From Cytospora piceicola (Eukaryota; Ascomycota; Sordariomycetes; Diaporthales; Cytosporaceae), in contig JALQBC010000015.1 of the NCBI GenBank assembly GCA_023375675.1, positions 372,001 to 436,000 on the forward strand: DNA of 64,000 nt, given 5' to 3'. Positions 33,291-45,754 of this stretch are shown here, one piece after another. Made by a program: the position numbers and the translations under genes. The notes beneath the pieces were generated by a model. That model saw only the letters and a program-made list of their open reading frames with translations. It ran no database searches and was not told the origin of the DNA. Position 1 is the stretch's first letter. The number at the start of each line of letters is the position of its first letter.

Positions 33291-34029
33291 GTTTGCCTGC
33301 AATATTTCGTAATTTATTGACTGTGTTCATGTGTGTTGATCGTTTCTGGGACCCTCAAACGATGGCTCGGAGCAAATTGCTTGTAATTCATCACGGCAGC
33401 CAGTCTAGCGGGCCGGCTTATCCGGACAGTTGGATTGTGGAGTGTCACCTGCGGAAGATCTTATGATCATGTGCACCCAAGGCATCATGTTAGCCGGGCC
33501 GGGGGAGGGTGATGTTGGCAGCTTTGTATGCGTATTCTCCAGCCGCTTACGCCATGATGGACTAGCTGCATCACCCCAATCCTTCGTGTCAGTGCCTATT
33601 GTGGACATAATATGCGAACCACGTGCGCGACCCCTACCTACCTAGGTTTTTAAGCACTCGAGTCCTTAAGGCACTTGGTCAGGTCACGTATTCACCTCGT
33701 GTGTAGTTGCAATCATCCGTATTACCTGGGAACCTGACTCCCGAGGTCGTCTCGAGGAAGCCGTCACTGAGCTCGGGTATCTCTCAACAAGGTTTCAATG
33801 GGAGCACTTCAGGATGTCTCGATCTCATAAGGCTTCTCAACACGATATAAGCTAAACGAACATCATTGCCTCAACTCCAACGCCTCCTGTGGCTGCCTCG
33901 TTCAATTAAACCGTACACTGAGAAGAGAAACCCATACAACAGGGTCATATATACCAAAAATTGCAGCGAAAGAACAGCCGAAATATAGCCAACGCATCAA
34001 CAACCCGAGATTTCAAAACCTACCTTGAC
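33291..34029. other. Intergenic region
   Basis: The spacer between the GMC start and the polygalacturonase stop. A near-copy of the palindrome (TACCTAGGTT, 33639-33648) is present. No gene is seen. Confidence 0.45.
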
Positions 34030-35402
34030 TTAAGAGCACTTGGCGACGCTGGGCACATTCTCGCATTTGCTATAAGTCTTGCCACCAGTCACGGCCACAC
34101 TGCTCCATGTCCAACCAGTGCAAGCGTCGTCACCGCAGACGATGACGACGTCGTACCCACTGCTGGAGACAGCACCGCTTCCAGCGATGTTCTTCATGGT
34201 CAGGCCAGTGATGGGGATGCCGCTGGTTGGGTCACCCTTTAGGTCACCGCTTTTGTAGTTCTGCTCGATGAGGATACCGTATCTGAACACAGCAGGTTAG
34301 CGCTTGTACCTTCGGGAAGATATTATACCTGGGTGGGAACTACATACTTGTTGATGCTGGACAATGTGATACCGTCGTAAAGGATGTCGCTCACGGTCCC
34401 AGTGTCGCCCTCGGTGCACTTTATTCGAATTCCTGTGAGCCAAGTGTTAGTAAGTTCTAAGTCATAGCAATAATTGTAATCGATGTAATCACTGACCATT
34501 GTCGGAGTTAGTAACCGTCGAAGACTCGAAGGTGACGCCTGAAACAACATTGTTACTTCGACCACCCACGGAGCCAATAGATAGACCATGGCCGCCAGAG
34601 CAGTAGCCATTCTTGAAGACAATATTTGTGCCCGAATTGATGGCTACGCAGTCATCCTGCAATGTTTAAAGTCAATTAAAAGTACTGGTATCGGTAGGAA
34701 GAAGCTCCCACATACCTGGTTGTAGACAGTCGCATATTCGATGAGTACAGTATCCGAGCTACCAATATCGAACGCATCGGTGTTGTGTCCGAGGTCATCA
34801 GCATCACCGTCGGAGGCATCAACAGTGACATAAGCTACCTCCAAGTTGGAGACGCCATTGATACTGAAAGCCTGCACAGGCGGATTTAGGATGGTCAAGG
34901 TTTCAATCAAAGAGTCGGTCAGATCATGGGCCTGGAAGAACTTTGGCTTCGTCACACCACCATTGCTGCCCTCGCCGTCCCAGTACAGCGCACCCTGGCC
35001 ATCCAGGATGGAAGTACCGGAGGACTCGCCGGCCACCTTGACGTTGGTTCCGCTAACAGCAAAGAGTGGACCGCTCCATTCTTCATAACCGAAAGTGGTG
35101 GTTCCTTCGAAGATGACGACCGTTCCATCGGGGAGGTCCGTCATGTCAAGAGTGACACCACCGGGGACAGTGAGGCCGTCGAGGATGATGGTTGAGCATG
35201 ACGACTTGGACACGGAGGCCGACGAATAGCCAAGGCTGCCGGTGAACTTGCAGGTCGCGGCTCGCTCCTCGATAGCCCTGGCAACCTCAGCCGGACTTGG
35301 GGCTGGAGTAGGCGCAGGGGCCGCTGCCGGTGCAGGGTTGGCTAGGACAGTCGTGGCCAAGGCGGCCAGGACCAAGGCAACGGAGGACACGGCTGATCGC
35401 AT
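34030..35402 (-). CDS. Endopolygalacturonase (GH28), secreted
   Basis: Four exons on the minus strand (35402-34716, 34656-34497, 34432-34348, 34282-34030) encode 394 aa. A signal peptide (about 1-20) is followed by an Ala/Pro-rich linker and propeptide. The right-handed beta-helix shows the GH28 signatures in order: NTDAFD, DDC (the first codons after intron 1), [10 protein letters not shown] and RIK. The two Asp of DDC/NTD and the His of GHG are the catalytic residues. The enzyme cleaves alpha-1,4-galacturonosyl bonds in demethylated pectin outside the cell. Intron positions right at the catalytic motifs strengthen the exon calls. This points to life on plant material. Confidence 0.93.
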
Positions 35403-37809
35403 ATTGATTATTGGATAAATCGGAAGGATCAACAAGGGAAGATCGCCTTGGAACTGTGTAACTCCTTGATAAGAGCCTACGCCGTTGATCCTTTACCAAG
35501 ACAGGAGACACGATAGTTTATATTGATATTTTCATGGTTTAATTCACGGACAGATTACGAACCATCAATTGTTCCTGACACCATGCGTCTGGCAGGTGTT
35601 GTACTAGGCCTATACCGAAGTACAACACGAGATTCGTGGGAGAATTCCAGTGGATCCCGCACCATTGAAAAATAAGGTCCTGGTCCAAAGACGCCAGCTT
35701 GATTATGGGTCAACCAAGATCGTGTCTCTGTAGGGATTAAACCTAATCCATAAGTGGATATTGTTCCTTTGCAATCGCGGCCAGGGTCTTCCCCCCTCCC
35801 TCCCCGGAGATGTAATGTTTGGGTCGTGGATGTGATGCCAATGCAGATTGGCGGATTCGTCCAGTCCCGCCATGGATATTTGACTGCCGTGCCAAGGCCT
35901 GTCATAATTTTGGAAAAACTCTGGTAATGTGGTAAATCTTCGGAGTTGGTGGTCCCGTGAAATGCCAATCAGACGTATAGTTGCTGGCGGAAACAATACT
36001 GGCAGGAGTTGTGCCCAACGATGCATATGGACTTTAGGTACGAGTCGACGCGCAAGAGATAATTGAACTTAACATTGCAGCACCTACATGAGATGAGGAC
36101 GGGTGTTATTTTTTCTCGGCTCCGGGAAACTCCTGGAATATTATCTAAACGCGTACCTAGAATATATGAATATCACCCCAGGACTTGATCAAGGCCATGG
36201 TCAGGCAGGTTATCAGGCCAACAACATGAAGTGATGAGGCCTTTCCATAAGCTTCAGGGTGGTGTCACTCGGGAGTAACCTAAGCGTACTAATGCTTTTG
36301 GCGGATAAAATCGAGTACCGGCATTGCTGGTGCAGCACCTGGGGAAAGTTCAGAATAATTCCGAAACCACCCACTAGCCCACGTGTAAGAAGAAGCCACA
36401 AGACAATATGAGGTAGTATCCGAAGAATTCTGTAGGATCTTTCCACCTATCTCGCTCGTATGGCTCCACATCTGTGGATACAGGTATATCCCATGTACTC
36501 AGATGACTTTCCCCATATGCAGAATGCAGATAAACACAGTCATGTGGCATTTCAAGAATCCCGGGGCAGCTTACAAGCGCTAGTATCGCCGTGGATCCTG
36601 TGTACCCAATAGCATGCTGCTCGATCTCGCGTCAACATTGCCACGGATGGCCTTAACCCTTCTCAGTATTATCAGCCAATGCCAGCTGGGTGGCTTATCC
36701 ACACTCGGCATAACCGGTTTCATTTTCGATTGCCTGGATGGCAGTTGGATTGAAAGGGCTCCATATTATGCAAAGGGAGATAATAACGGCTAGCCACGTT
36801 TGAAACAGGTCGAGTGGTGCGTTCCCAAAGTTGCTGTGTGACTAACGTATGGCAGTCCATATCGACACACGTCTATAGAACTCCATCTGTGTGTATGTTG
36901 ATACTAATTGAGTTTATGCTACAGCTCATAGTGAATCAAAGTAAGTCCTCAGGTACTACCATACAGTCATTACTAAAACGGAACTAATATCAACTCTGAT
37001 TGTTCAATTATCTCTCGGGCCAGTCTCTTGTTTCTTGAAGATACTTCCAGGAGGACCACCCTTTTTCATATGTGCGATTAGATGTCAAGATTCCGACAGA
37101 GCCCTGGAGAGAGCAGCCTGGGGCAGTACCCTAGGGTATTGATATAATCCCAGTTCGCGAAGGGATACAGTAGGCACCCCCTATATGTTACATATATTTC
37201 GAGAAACCGATTGAACAATGACACGAGCCAAATTTTGGGTCCAGTAAATCGAACTCGAGGCAATCAACCGATCTATATGATATATCAGGGGACTAATCTA
37301 TACGAGGATATGATATGTTGGGGGTACATACTGCATATACTAACAATTGGTGGGGTGTGCCTTACGTCGGACCCATCGAAGGTTAGGCCAAGCCCGCCAT
37401 CAGCGTGGAGTATCTCAACATGGTGCCGCTGGTAGTGCTATGTCACTCATTAATATATTCACCAGATTGCAAGAACCCTGGTAGCAAAGACGGTCGCTTT
37501 GTTTTTGGCTCCGTACCCTGTCGATGTTCAGAGGAATTGGCGGAGGAAATAATCCGCGCCGAGGGCGGAACGCCGGACGCAATACCCGGAGTAGCCGGGG
37601 GACAACTCCACACTCCTCGACGCCGGTCGCAATCCTTTGCTTCCGTCATCAGTACCGACTGCACTTCACGACATCTGCTACCAGGCTATTAAAACCTCTC
37701 ATTCACGTCCTCGAGCACAACGATTGCAACAGCTTGGGTTTTATCCACTCGTTCCTGACAGTGCAAACCCATTTTCCACTTTCAACCGCACCTCAGTTCC
37801 ATCTTGGGA
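35403..37809. other. Long AT-rich gene-free region
   Basis: This 2.4-kb stretch is richer in A/T than its surroundings and has no frame with a recognisable domain on either strand. It may be a decayed element, but no terminal repeats, transposase or reverse-transcriptase remnants were seen by eye. Confidence 0.45.
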
Positions 37810-39381
37810 ATGTCCTGGCAAACCCAATTTTGGGACGTTGTCGTTGTTGGCGGTGGCAACGCCGGCTTCAGCGCCGCAATATCCGCCTCTGAGGGCCTCT
37901 CCAAGCGGGGTGTCAAGCCCCGAGTGCTGCTCATCGACAAGTGCCCACCGTCATGGGCCGGCGGCAACAGCTACTTCACCGCCGGCGCCATGCGCTGTGT
38001 CCACGGCGGCTTGTCTGACGTGCTCCCCATCGTCAACAATGTAGACGCCCAACTAGCTCAGAAAATCGACCTGGACCCTTACACAGAGGAGGACTTTCTC
38101 AAAGACCTGCATCGTGTGACGGACGGCAGGTATGATCGGGATCTTGGCCGCACATTGGTTGAGGACAGCAACGAGACGGTCAAGTGGCTCGCAAAACATG
38201 GAATTCGGTTCCAGCTGAGCTTTAACCGGCAGGCGTACAAAATTGGTGACAGATTTAAGTTCTGGGGCGGAATGTGCCTGAAGACGCAGGACGGTGGGAA
38301 GGGGCTCATAGAAGACCACCGAAACGCAGCGGAGAGGATGGGCGTGCGCGTGGAGTATGAAGTCGCTGCGAAGAGTATCAAAACTAATCCTGCCACGGGC
38401 GCGTTTGAGGTCTTAGAGGTCGTTTGCAAAGACGGCAAAACCTGGTCCATTGCCGCAAAGACCGTCATCCTAGCTGCTGGTGGTTTCGAGGCAAACCCGC
38501 GGATGAGGGCTCAGTACCTCGGTCACGGATGGGATCTGGGCCATGTTCGTGGCACGCCGTACAATACTGGCGAGGTTTTGGAAATCGCAATACGTGATAT
38601 CGGCGCCAAACAAGCTGGCCACTGGAGTGGATGTCACAGTGTTGCTTGGGACGCTGACAGCCCGGCCAATACAGGAGACAGGGAGACATCGAATGAGTTC
38701 ACCAAGAGTGGGTACCCACTTGGTATCACGGTAAATAGGACTGGTGAAAGATTCTTTGACGAGGGGAGCGATATTCGAAACTACACCTACGCCAAATTTG
38801 GAAAGGCTATTCTAGGCCAACCAGGTGGTATTGCGTACCAAGTCTGGGATAGTGAAGGTATCCCCTGGCTCAGGGATGAGGAGTACAGAGACGAGGTTGT
38901 GAGGAAGACATACGGTGATACCATCGAGGAACTCGCCGCCAAGCTGGAGAAGAATGAAGGGCTTGAGAGCGCCAGGACCTTCTTTAACACTGTCAAAGAA
39001 TACAACGAGGCGGTATCAGCGCATCGACAAGAGAACTACGACGCGAAGTGGGATCCTTCCGTCAAAGACGGTCTGACGACACAGTCATCGACCAAATCAC
39101 TGCGCATACCCAAGTCCAACTGGGCGCTTCCTCTTACAAAAGGTCCCTTCATGGCCATAAAGGTGTGCTGCGGCGTCACGTTCACCTTCGGTGGCCTGAC
39201 TGTCGACCCCAAAACCTCCGGTGTCATCTCAAACGCTACCGGGCAGGCGATACCGGGTGTATACTGCTGCGGCGAGATGGTCGGTGGCTTGTTCTACGAA
39301 AACTATCCCGGGGGCAGCGGCCTGACCTCTGGGGCAACTTTCGGTCGCAGGGCTGGTATCCAAGCTGCGACTGTGATATGA
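37810..39381 (+). CDS. FAD-binding fumarate-reductase-family protein (TcuA-like)
   Basis: An intronless gene for 523 aa. The N-terminal FAD motif DVVVVGGGNAGFSAAISASE, the mid-protein ILAAGGFEANPRM, and the C-terminal GVYCCGEMVGGLFYENYPGGSGLTSG match the succinate dehydrogenase/fumarate reductase flavoprotein family, in particular the soluble tricarballylate dehydrogenase (TcuA) group. Related enzymes oxidise tricarballylate or similar small organic acids or steroids. A preceding TTG codon is not used; the ATG at 37810 starts just before the FAD motif. There is no signal peptide, so it is probably cytosolic. Homologues are mostly bacterial, and the lack of introns fits, but does not prove, an origin by transfer. 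Confidence 0.85.
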   Translation: MSWQTQFWDVVVVGGGNAGFSAAISASEGLSKRGVKPRVLLIDKCPPSWAGGNSYFTAGAMRCVHGGLSDVLPIVNNVDAQLAQKIDLDPYTEEDFLKDLHRVTDGRYDRDLGRTLVEDSNETVKWLAKHGIRFQLSFNRQAYKIGDRFKFWGGMCLKTQDGGKGLIEDHRNAAERMGVRVEYEVAAKSIKTNPATGAFEVLEVVCKDGKTWSIAAKTVILAAGGFEANPRMRAQYLGHGWDLGHVRGTPYNTGEVLEIAIRDIGAKQAGHWSGCHSVAWDADSPANTGDRETSNEFTKSGYPLGITVNRTGERFFDEGSDIRNYTYAKFGKAILGQPGGIAYQVWDSEGIPWLRDEEYRDEVVRKTYGDTIEELAAKLEKNEGLESARTFFNTVKEYNEAVSAHRQENYDAKWDPSVKDGLTTQSSTKSLRIPKSNWALPLTKGPFMAIKVCCGVTFTFGGLTVDPKTSGVISNATGQAIPGVYCCGEMVGGLFYENYPGGSGLTSGATFGRRAGIQAATVI

Positions 39382-39769
39382 AAAACCAGGAAGGCTTTGG
39401 GTCTTCATCTTTGGGGGCTCCTGGGCTGAATTGTATACTTATCTAAGCGGTACACGGCTTCGGCTGATGGCTTGAGACGAGCCCCCCATGGAAGTCAAAT
39501 TGACGCCGGATCAACTGACGGCTGACTTGAAAATAGAGATATGAAACATGAAAGTCACAAATGAGTCACATTGGATTTCGTCGACGTAGGTTTGAACCAT
39601 TTGGGGCCTCCCAATTGGGTAGGATTTTGTAAATAATGAACAATAACTTTTGAAGTTCCTTCTATAAATTGACATCATACCCAAACGTGGAATGCATCTA
39701 TAGCGTTAATACATGTAAAAGTACAACCCCGTTCCCACTCTTGTAGGTATAGGCAACATCAGGGAGCGT
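39382..39769. other. Intergenic region
   Basis: The short spacer between convergent genes holds no gene; the 3' ends of both transcripts should lie here. Confidence 0.45.
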
Positions 39770-41723
39770 CTAGGACATGTACCTGAACTTGGTAGTAGTC
39801 GACTCCCAATCCATCTCCTCCTCGGTAAGGTCCCTCGCCCTAGCCTCCATAGTAGCCAGGTCCTCGTACACAGCTCCATGGTGCGTCCCATCCCAGCCGA
39901 TAGTATCACCCAGGCTGGGTGCCTCTCCCGCGCCGTAGTCGCCCTCGTCCAGGTGCGGCGTGGTCAGCTCCTCCAGCGCCATCGAGTAGTTGGAGCTGAA
40001 GAACGGCGCCTCGTTGGCCAGGTTGTACTGGGACGTGCAGGCCTCGTAGTGGACGCTGGGCAGCGACGAGTAGTAGACGTCGTGGCGCGGGGCCAGGGCG
40101 TCGGCGAGCGACTTGACGTCCCCGTCGGGGTGCAAGACGGACCAGGGCGCGCGGCACGAGTCGCCGATGCACGTCTTGAGCAGCAGCATCAGGCCGTTGA
40201 GCCGCGACGTGAGGCGCGCCGCCTCGAGGGTGCTGTTGGCCGCGATGGGGCTCAGCTCGTACGGGTCGGCGACCGTGTCGTAGAGCTCCGACTCGCCCGT
40301 GCACCACACCGCGTACATGTAGCTGTACTCCTTGGAGATGATGCGCACCGTCTTGTACGTGTTGTTGGGCTGGCTGAGGGTGTAGCCCAGGCCCGAGATC
40401 TCGACGATGCCGTTGCCCCAGTACTCGACGTTGACGGTCTCGATGTGGGAGATCTCGTCGTTGACGGAGGTGACGTTGGAGATGGTCTTGTTGTTGGGGA
40501 AGTAGGGCACCAGGCTACGGCCGTCCAACCAGCTGGGCCACTCGGACTCATCCAGCCCTGTCAGGGCCAGCAGAGTTGGGGCAATGTCGATGTGGTTCGA
40601 CGGGATGTCGGTGGAAATTCCCTTGGGAATGCCGGGTCCGCGAATCATGAAGGGCACATGGGTGTCCTCCTTGTATGGGAGCGTCTTTCCACATGGGACT
40701 CGGTGCTGGCCCATGTGGTAACCGTGGTCGGAACTGAAGACGATGACGGTGTTGTCGAGCTCTCCCTTGGCCTCGAGGACTTCGATCATGTGAGCAACCA
40801 TCTCATCAACGGACTGAAGGGTCTGAGCACGCGCGCGTGCCGTCTGGTCGACCCGCTCGATGACCTTGTCGGTCATCAATGGAAGCTTGCCGATCCACGA
40901 TGGCTTATTGTTAGTGGCCGGGTTGAAGTTGGGAGTGCGAGGCGCCGTCACCTCCGGGAAGAGGTCAGCATGACGAGCAGCCGGGATTGGAGGCCATTTT
41001 CCGGAGTCGTTGAATGTCTGGTGAGGGGCGGTAGGGGTGACCATCAAGAACCACGGCTCGCCTGTCTTGGTCTCGTTGGCAATGAGCTTCTCGATCCTGT
41101 CAATGGCCTTGGCACGAACGACGTCCTGGAGGTAGGAGCCGTTGTAGTACCGGGGCGTAGCGCCGTGGGTAGAGAACACGGGGGTGTTGTATGTGTACAT
41201 CCATGGGTCGAGCATGCCATCGAAGCGATCCCAGCCAGCGGGCACGGTTTCCCAGTTGTTGATCGCCACACCGTTCATGAGCTTGCCGATGAACTCGGTC
41301 CGGTAGCCGGCCCTCTTCAGGTAGTGAGGCAGGTTGTTGTCGTTCCCGCCCGAGGCGACGAACTTCTGGAAGCTGCCGCCCGGAAGGTTGACGTTCGTGT
41401 TGTTGGTGTTATGGGCGTGCTGCCCGCGAAGCATGGCAACGCGAGAGGGACAACATAATGCGACAGTGGCATAGTGGTTGTTGTATGTGAATCCTAGTTA
41501 TCACAGTTAATATGCTTCTTGGGCGCCCATATGACAGCCAGCTGCCCCGGGGAATCGACAACCACTCACCCTCGTTCTGGATACGGCTTGTCACAGTATC
41601 GAGGTAGCTGAGAGACCCGAGCTCAATATCCTGATCGTCGGTGAGGACGAAGAGGATGTTTGGCTGTGTCGCCTGCACCAGCGATGCTGCAAGAGCGCCA
41701 AGAGAGATCAGCGACCGGTACAT
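39770..41723 (-). CDS. Secreted sulfatase (arylsulfatase type)
   Basis: Two exons on the minus strand (41723-41570 and 41493-39770; donor GTGAG, acceptor ACTAG) encode 625 aa. A signal peptide (1-18) precedes the metal-binding TDDQD (28-32). The sulfatase signature CCPSR spans the start of exon 2, with Cys65 as the residue converted to formylglycine. Further motifs are FIGKLMN, SSDHGYHMGQH and a C-terminal metal/substrate loop. The enzyme should hydrolyse a sulfate ester (aryl or choline/carbohydrate) outside the cell or in the secretory route, giving the fungus sulfate. Many N-glycosylation sites occur. A TATATAA box lies at 41807-41813 on the minus strand, 84 bp before the ATG. Confidence 0.92.
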
Positions 41724-42301
41724 CGTGAATATTGGTTGCGCGAAGTCGAGCTACAACCATCAACTGGACCGCCAGCACTTGGGATGGAAAAGAACTGCCG
41801 GCATCATTATATACTTATAACCTCGGATATACCTTCGGGACCAGTTCAAGTAGGCGAAGACGGGTCTTAATGTGGTCCAACAAAGTGACTTAGACTTCTA
41901 TGCCACTTCCGGTGAGCCGGCATGTTCCTCATGCTAGGTAATTCCTACACCGCACTCACCGAGTTTTTTCTTCACGCTGCGGATATCGCAGCGAACGCTC
42001 GATTCAGCAATCTGACCGACATCCAAGATTTGCTGCGGTCATTTCATGGCAAGTAACGGAAAAGAAAGTTACTGAATGATGTGTATCTTGCATGATGGAA
42101 GCATGTGGGTCGATTGCGCCATGGTTTAAGTGGACTAGTCAGGTCCCAATCCTGGGAATTCGCGATGGAGCTTATCGACACTTTTTTGTGTTCAATGGGC
42201 TGACGGGTTGAATCATGATATTCTGAGAGGTCGAAAAGGCTAAAAAAGGGACGAGATCAAAGCAGTTGGGCGGTAACTGTGTTGTACCTGACGAAGCACC
42301 A
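41724..42301. other. Intergenic region
   Basis: This holds the sulfatase promoter and the amidase 3' end. No other feature is seen. Confidence 0.45.
41807..41813 (-). promoter_or_regulatory. TATA box of the sulfatase gene
   Basis: Minus-strand TATATAA lies 84 bp before the start codon, a usual spacing for fungal genes. No other match lies closer. Confidence 0.45.
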
Positions 42302-43734
42302 TCACAGCTGTGATCTCCATCCACCCTCTTCCTCGAAAATCTTGCCCAATTCTTTGGAAATCGCCAGCAGCCTTCGGTCGTGATATCTAGGTGTTACGAG
42401 AGAGAGGCCGACAGGCATGCCGTTCTCCCCTGCAAAGCCAGGGATATTCACAATGGGAACGTGCAGTGCCTGTAAGAACGACGCATTGGTGTTAGTCTTG
42501 CATGCTAGGGTCTTTTATAGTCCGTCTTGGCTGGGCCGTTGAACTGAATCGTGGAACTTACCGTCCATATCAGTTGAAAAGCCGCAGATCCTGTGCTCTT
42601 GATGCCGACTGGGGCCTCGCCGGGGACGGATGGAGTCAGGACCCCGGCATATTTCGAGAGCAGGGCATCGACCCTTGGCCGAGCCGCTGCTATACTATCC
42701 AAGGCCTGCACGTGCTGCGCATGCGTGTGCTTATGCACGTTTTCCACGTGGCCCACTAGCTGTTCGTGCAGTTGGTCCCTGGCCGCATGGTATTCGGGAA
42801 GAAAGGCCGTCCGGCCATCCTCCTTGAAGACAATCTGATGCCAGTCTGCCAGCTCGCTCAAGTCGTCTGGCAGCTCGACCTCCTCGACTTCGGCACCGTG
42901 AGCTTTCAGGAGCTCCGCGGCCTTGCGCATTGTCACTTCAGTGCTGGGCTGGACGTTATCTTCCCACACCATAGTCTTCATGAGCGCGAACTTGGCGCCC
43001 TTGACAACAAACTCCCCTCCTGTTTCTGGATACGGCGGCTCATCATCCTGCAGTGCGAACACATCCGCGAGCAGTTCCATATCCTCCACCGTTCGCGCAT
43101 AGAGGCCAAGCGTGTCCAGGATGAGGGAGAAGACCTTCTGTCCTTCCCTGGTGATCGAGTTCCACGTCGGCTTGAACGCATAGATGCCGTTGTATGAGCC
43201 CGGCCTGATGGTACTGCCGCCAGTCTGCGTCCCGAGGCCCACTGCCGCCTGAAAGTCGGCCACTGCCGCACCAGAGCCAGAGCTGGAGCCTCCGGGTGTG
43301 CGTTCGGGGTCGTGTGGGTTGCGCGTGACCGGCCCATCGACTGTCGCTGCGAACTCGGTCGTCGTCGTCTTGCCCAAGATGAGGGCACCCGCATTTCGAA
43401 GCAGCATCACAGACCCCGCATCCACTCCGGCATGGCTGCCCTCATAGATTGGGGAGTTGTGCTGGGTGGGCATGTCCTTGGTGTGGATAACATCTTTGAC
43501 GGCAACAGACACACCATGCAATGGTCCTCGTTTTTCCAGCGGCACTCGGTCCAACTGTCTCGCTTGCTCGAGAACTTGTTCCGGGTTCAAGTATGCCCAT
43601 GCCTTGACTCTGTCGTCTCGTTCCTTGATCCGTGAGAGCAAAGACCGGGCATAGTCCTCGACTGTGAGCGTGCCGGACCGGACCTTTGCAGCCACTTGGG
43701 CGCCTGTCAGCCGATAAGGCTCAACTGAAGCCAT
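42302..43734 (-). CDS. Amidase (AS signature family)
   Basis: Two exons on the minus strand (43734-42562 and 42469-42302) encode 446 aa; the intron is phase 0. The Ser-cisSer-Lys triad is visible: Lys80 (VAVKD), the Gly/Ser-rich TPGGSSSGSGAA (cis-Ser at about 150-151), and the nucleophile Ser174 in TGGSTIRPG. Exon 2 supplies the family's C-terminal PIVNIPGF and LSLVTPRYHDRRLL. The enzyme hydrolyses a carboxamide to acid plus ammonia or amine. No signal peptide is present, so it is probably intracellular. It is head to head with the allantoinase-like gene, with the permease gene beyond it, so a role in nitrogen acquisition is likely. The particular amide is not predictable. Confidence 0.9.
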
Positions 43735-44702
43735 TTCTAACAGTTGGTCGCTCAGGTCGAAGCGCTAACATATAGAATAAAAAGAATTGTTAATCGTCAC
43801 CAGTGTTTGCAAGATGAACTTTCCAAGATGAGCTGGTGAGAAGAGTTGTCGGATTCAATCCCAACTTACAAGAGATGGATGCCAAGAGAGCTGAAAGGGG
43901 GGCTAAACTACCGCCCTCGATTCGTACCGGAATAGATAGCTTCAGAATCGCCAATTGCAAGAGCTAGGAGATGTTATCAGGCTCTCAGACACTGAGTACA
44001 CAATAGTCGTGCCATCGGATGTTGGTTGGAGGGGTAATCACGGGCGTAATCATTACTTGCCGGAAATAATCACGTTACCGATGCCTACCCACAATACTTG
44101 CATTGCTTCTCCAGCGCAAAGGCCGACCAACGTTATCGCCTATCCCATATAAAATTGGCATTTGCCCGGATCATCCAGATTGTCCGCCAAGTGTTGGTTT
44201 AGTAATCTTTATATCGGCGGTCCATTCCAGACCTGATGACATCCGGGCGTCGATAAGCAGTCGTCGAAAAGGGAATCAAGAGGCGACGTAGCATCCGGCT
44301 GTTCGGCAACCAACTTGGATGCGGAGTCAATCCAGGATTTGACAAAAGCCATGATATGCGGCGCTGCGGACAGTTCTGACAATCTTGGACCGGCGGAGAG
44401 AACGGGGTGCCGTCGATGATAGGACGATGTAGGTATGAAATGCACTTGGTGGCGGCAACCTCTAATCTCCCAAGGTTGCATTGGCTGGACCATGGGTGGG
44501 ACGATAGCAGATGCGGAGAACCATGAATGATGGGATTCGAAGTGAGTGAAGGTTTCCAAATGCATATTTAAGTTAGATATAGCTTGAGCCTAGGTCCCGA
44601 CTTTGCCCAACAGCAAATTATCTTAACGTATATACATACCTCATTTTCGTAATTACCATTTTCAGCCTGAAGTCACCTAGTGATACCAATACACCAGAAA
44701 TA
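43735..44702. promoter_or_regulatory. Shared divergent promoter with GATA-type sites
   Basis: The 968 bp between the head-to-head amidase and allantoinase-like genes contain matches to HGATAR (the AreA/NIT2 nitrogen-regulator consensus) at 43934-43939, 43974-43979, 44133-44138, 44417-44422 and 44502-44507, counting both strands. About three are expected by chance, so enrichment is slight. Co-regulation by nitrogen status is an inference from gene content. No coding frame is supported here. Confidence 0.4.
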
Positions 44703-45754
44703 ATGCCCGAAGCGTATCATGCCCACCCTGACTACGGTTTCGACCGGGACCTCAAGGGCTACGGCGAAGCTGGCCTCAAGCTCCAGTGGCCCAACAACGC
44801 CAAGATCGCTGTCTCCTTCGTCATCAACTATGAGGAAGGCGGCGAGCACAGTGTACTCGAAGGGGATGGTATATCGGAGGCCGGTCTGAGGGAGAACTCA
44901 ATGGCGCCAGCTGTCATCAACGAACGCAGCTACAATACCGAGAGCGAATATGAGTACGGAAGTCGAGCGGGCTGGTGGCGTCTTTTCAAGCTGTTCAACA
45001 AGTACAAGATGAAGTTCACCCTGTACGCAGTCGCTTCTGCCGTTGAGAAGCAGCCTGAGGTCCCCAAGAGATGTGTAGAGGAAGGACATGACATTGCTTC
45101 ACAGTGAGTGTTTCACCCTGAAACTATTCATCACCAGAAATAAACTGTAACTGACACGCGATTCACAGTGCATATCGGTGGATTGACCACCACGACCTGT
45201 CTATTGAACAGGAGAAGGACCACATCCGAAAATGCATCACCATACTGAAATCACTGTCCGGTTATGCCCCACGAGGATGGTACTACGGCCGTCCCAGCCC
45301 TCACTCTCGTTCTCTCATTCCCCAGGTCTATGAGGAGATGGGTGAGGAACTTGTCTGGGCATCCGACACGTACGCCGATGATGTCCCCTACTGGACCGAT
45401 CTACCAAAGGAACGCGGCTCTCCCAACCCGAAAGGCTGTCTTATGGTGCCATATTCGTACGACTGTAATGATTTCAAGTTCCTCACCGCCAACGGCTTCC
45501 GGGCACCCCAAGGGTTCTACGAGCATATCAAGAATGCGTTTGACGTTCTGTACGAAGAGGGTGAAGAAGGAGCGCCGAAGATGATGACTATCGGGCTGCA
45601 TTGTCGCATCATTGGTAAGCCGGGCCGATTCAAGGCGCTGGCTGATTTCGTGGACTACATTAGCAAGAAGGAAGGTGTTTGGGTGGCAACGAGGACGGAG
45701 ATTGCGGAAGCTTTCAAGGGGCAGTTTCCGTACAAACAGGGTCAGCTTGCCTGA
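44703..45754 (+). CDS. PuuE-type allantoinase-like (polysaccharide deacetylase family)
   Basis: Two exons (44703-45103 and 45169-45754; donor GTGAGT, acceptor CACAG) encode 328 aa. The NodB-fold start VSFVINYEEGGEHS has NYEEG where true deacetylases have TFDDG, a hallmark of the PuuE group of metal-independent allantoinases. The SEYEYGSRAGWWRL, GHDIASHAYRW and RGWYYGRPSPHS segments follow in the family's order. By family, it would open the allantoin ring to allantoate in purine catabolism. Other members of the group have unknown substrates. The neighbouring amidase and NCS1 permease support a nitrogen-scavenging role. No signal peptide is seen. Confidence 0.86.

Noticed and set aside
39878..41458. 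526-codon antisense ORF under the sulfatase.
   Set aside because: Val/Gly/Arg-rich shadow of biased codons; no domain, and the sulfatase is well supported.
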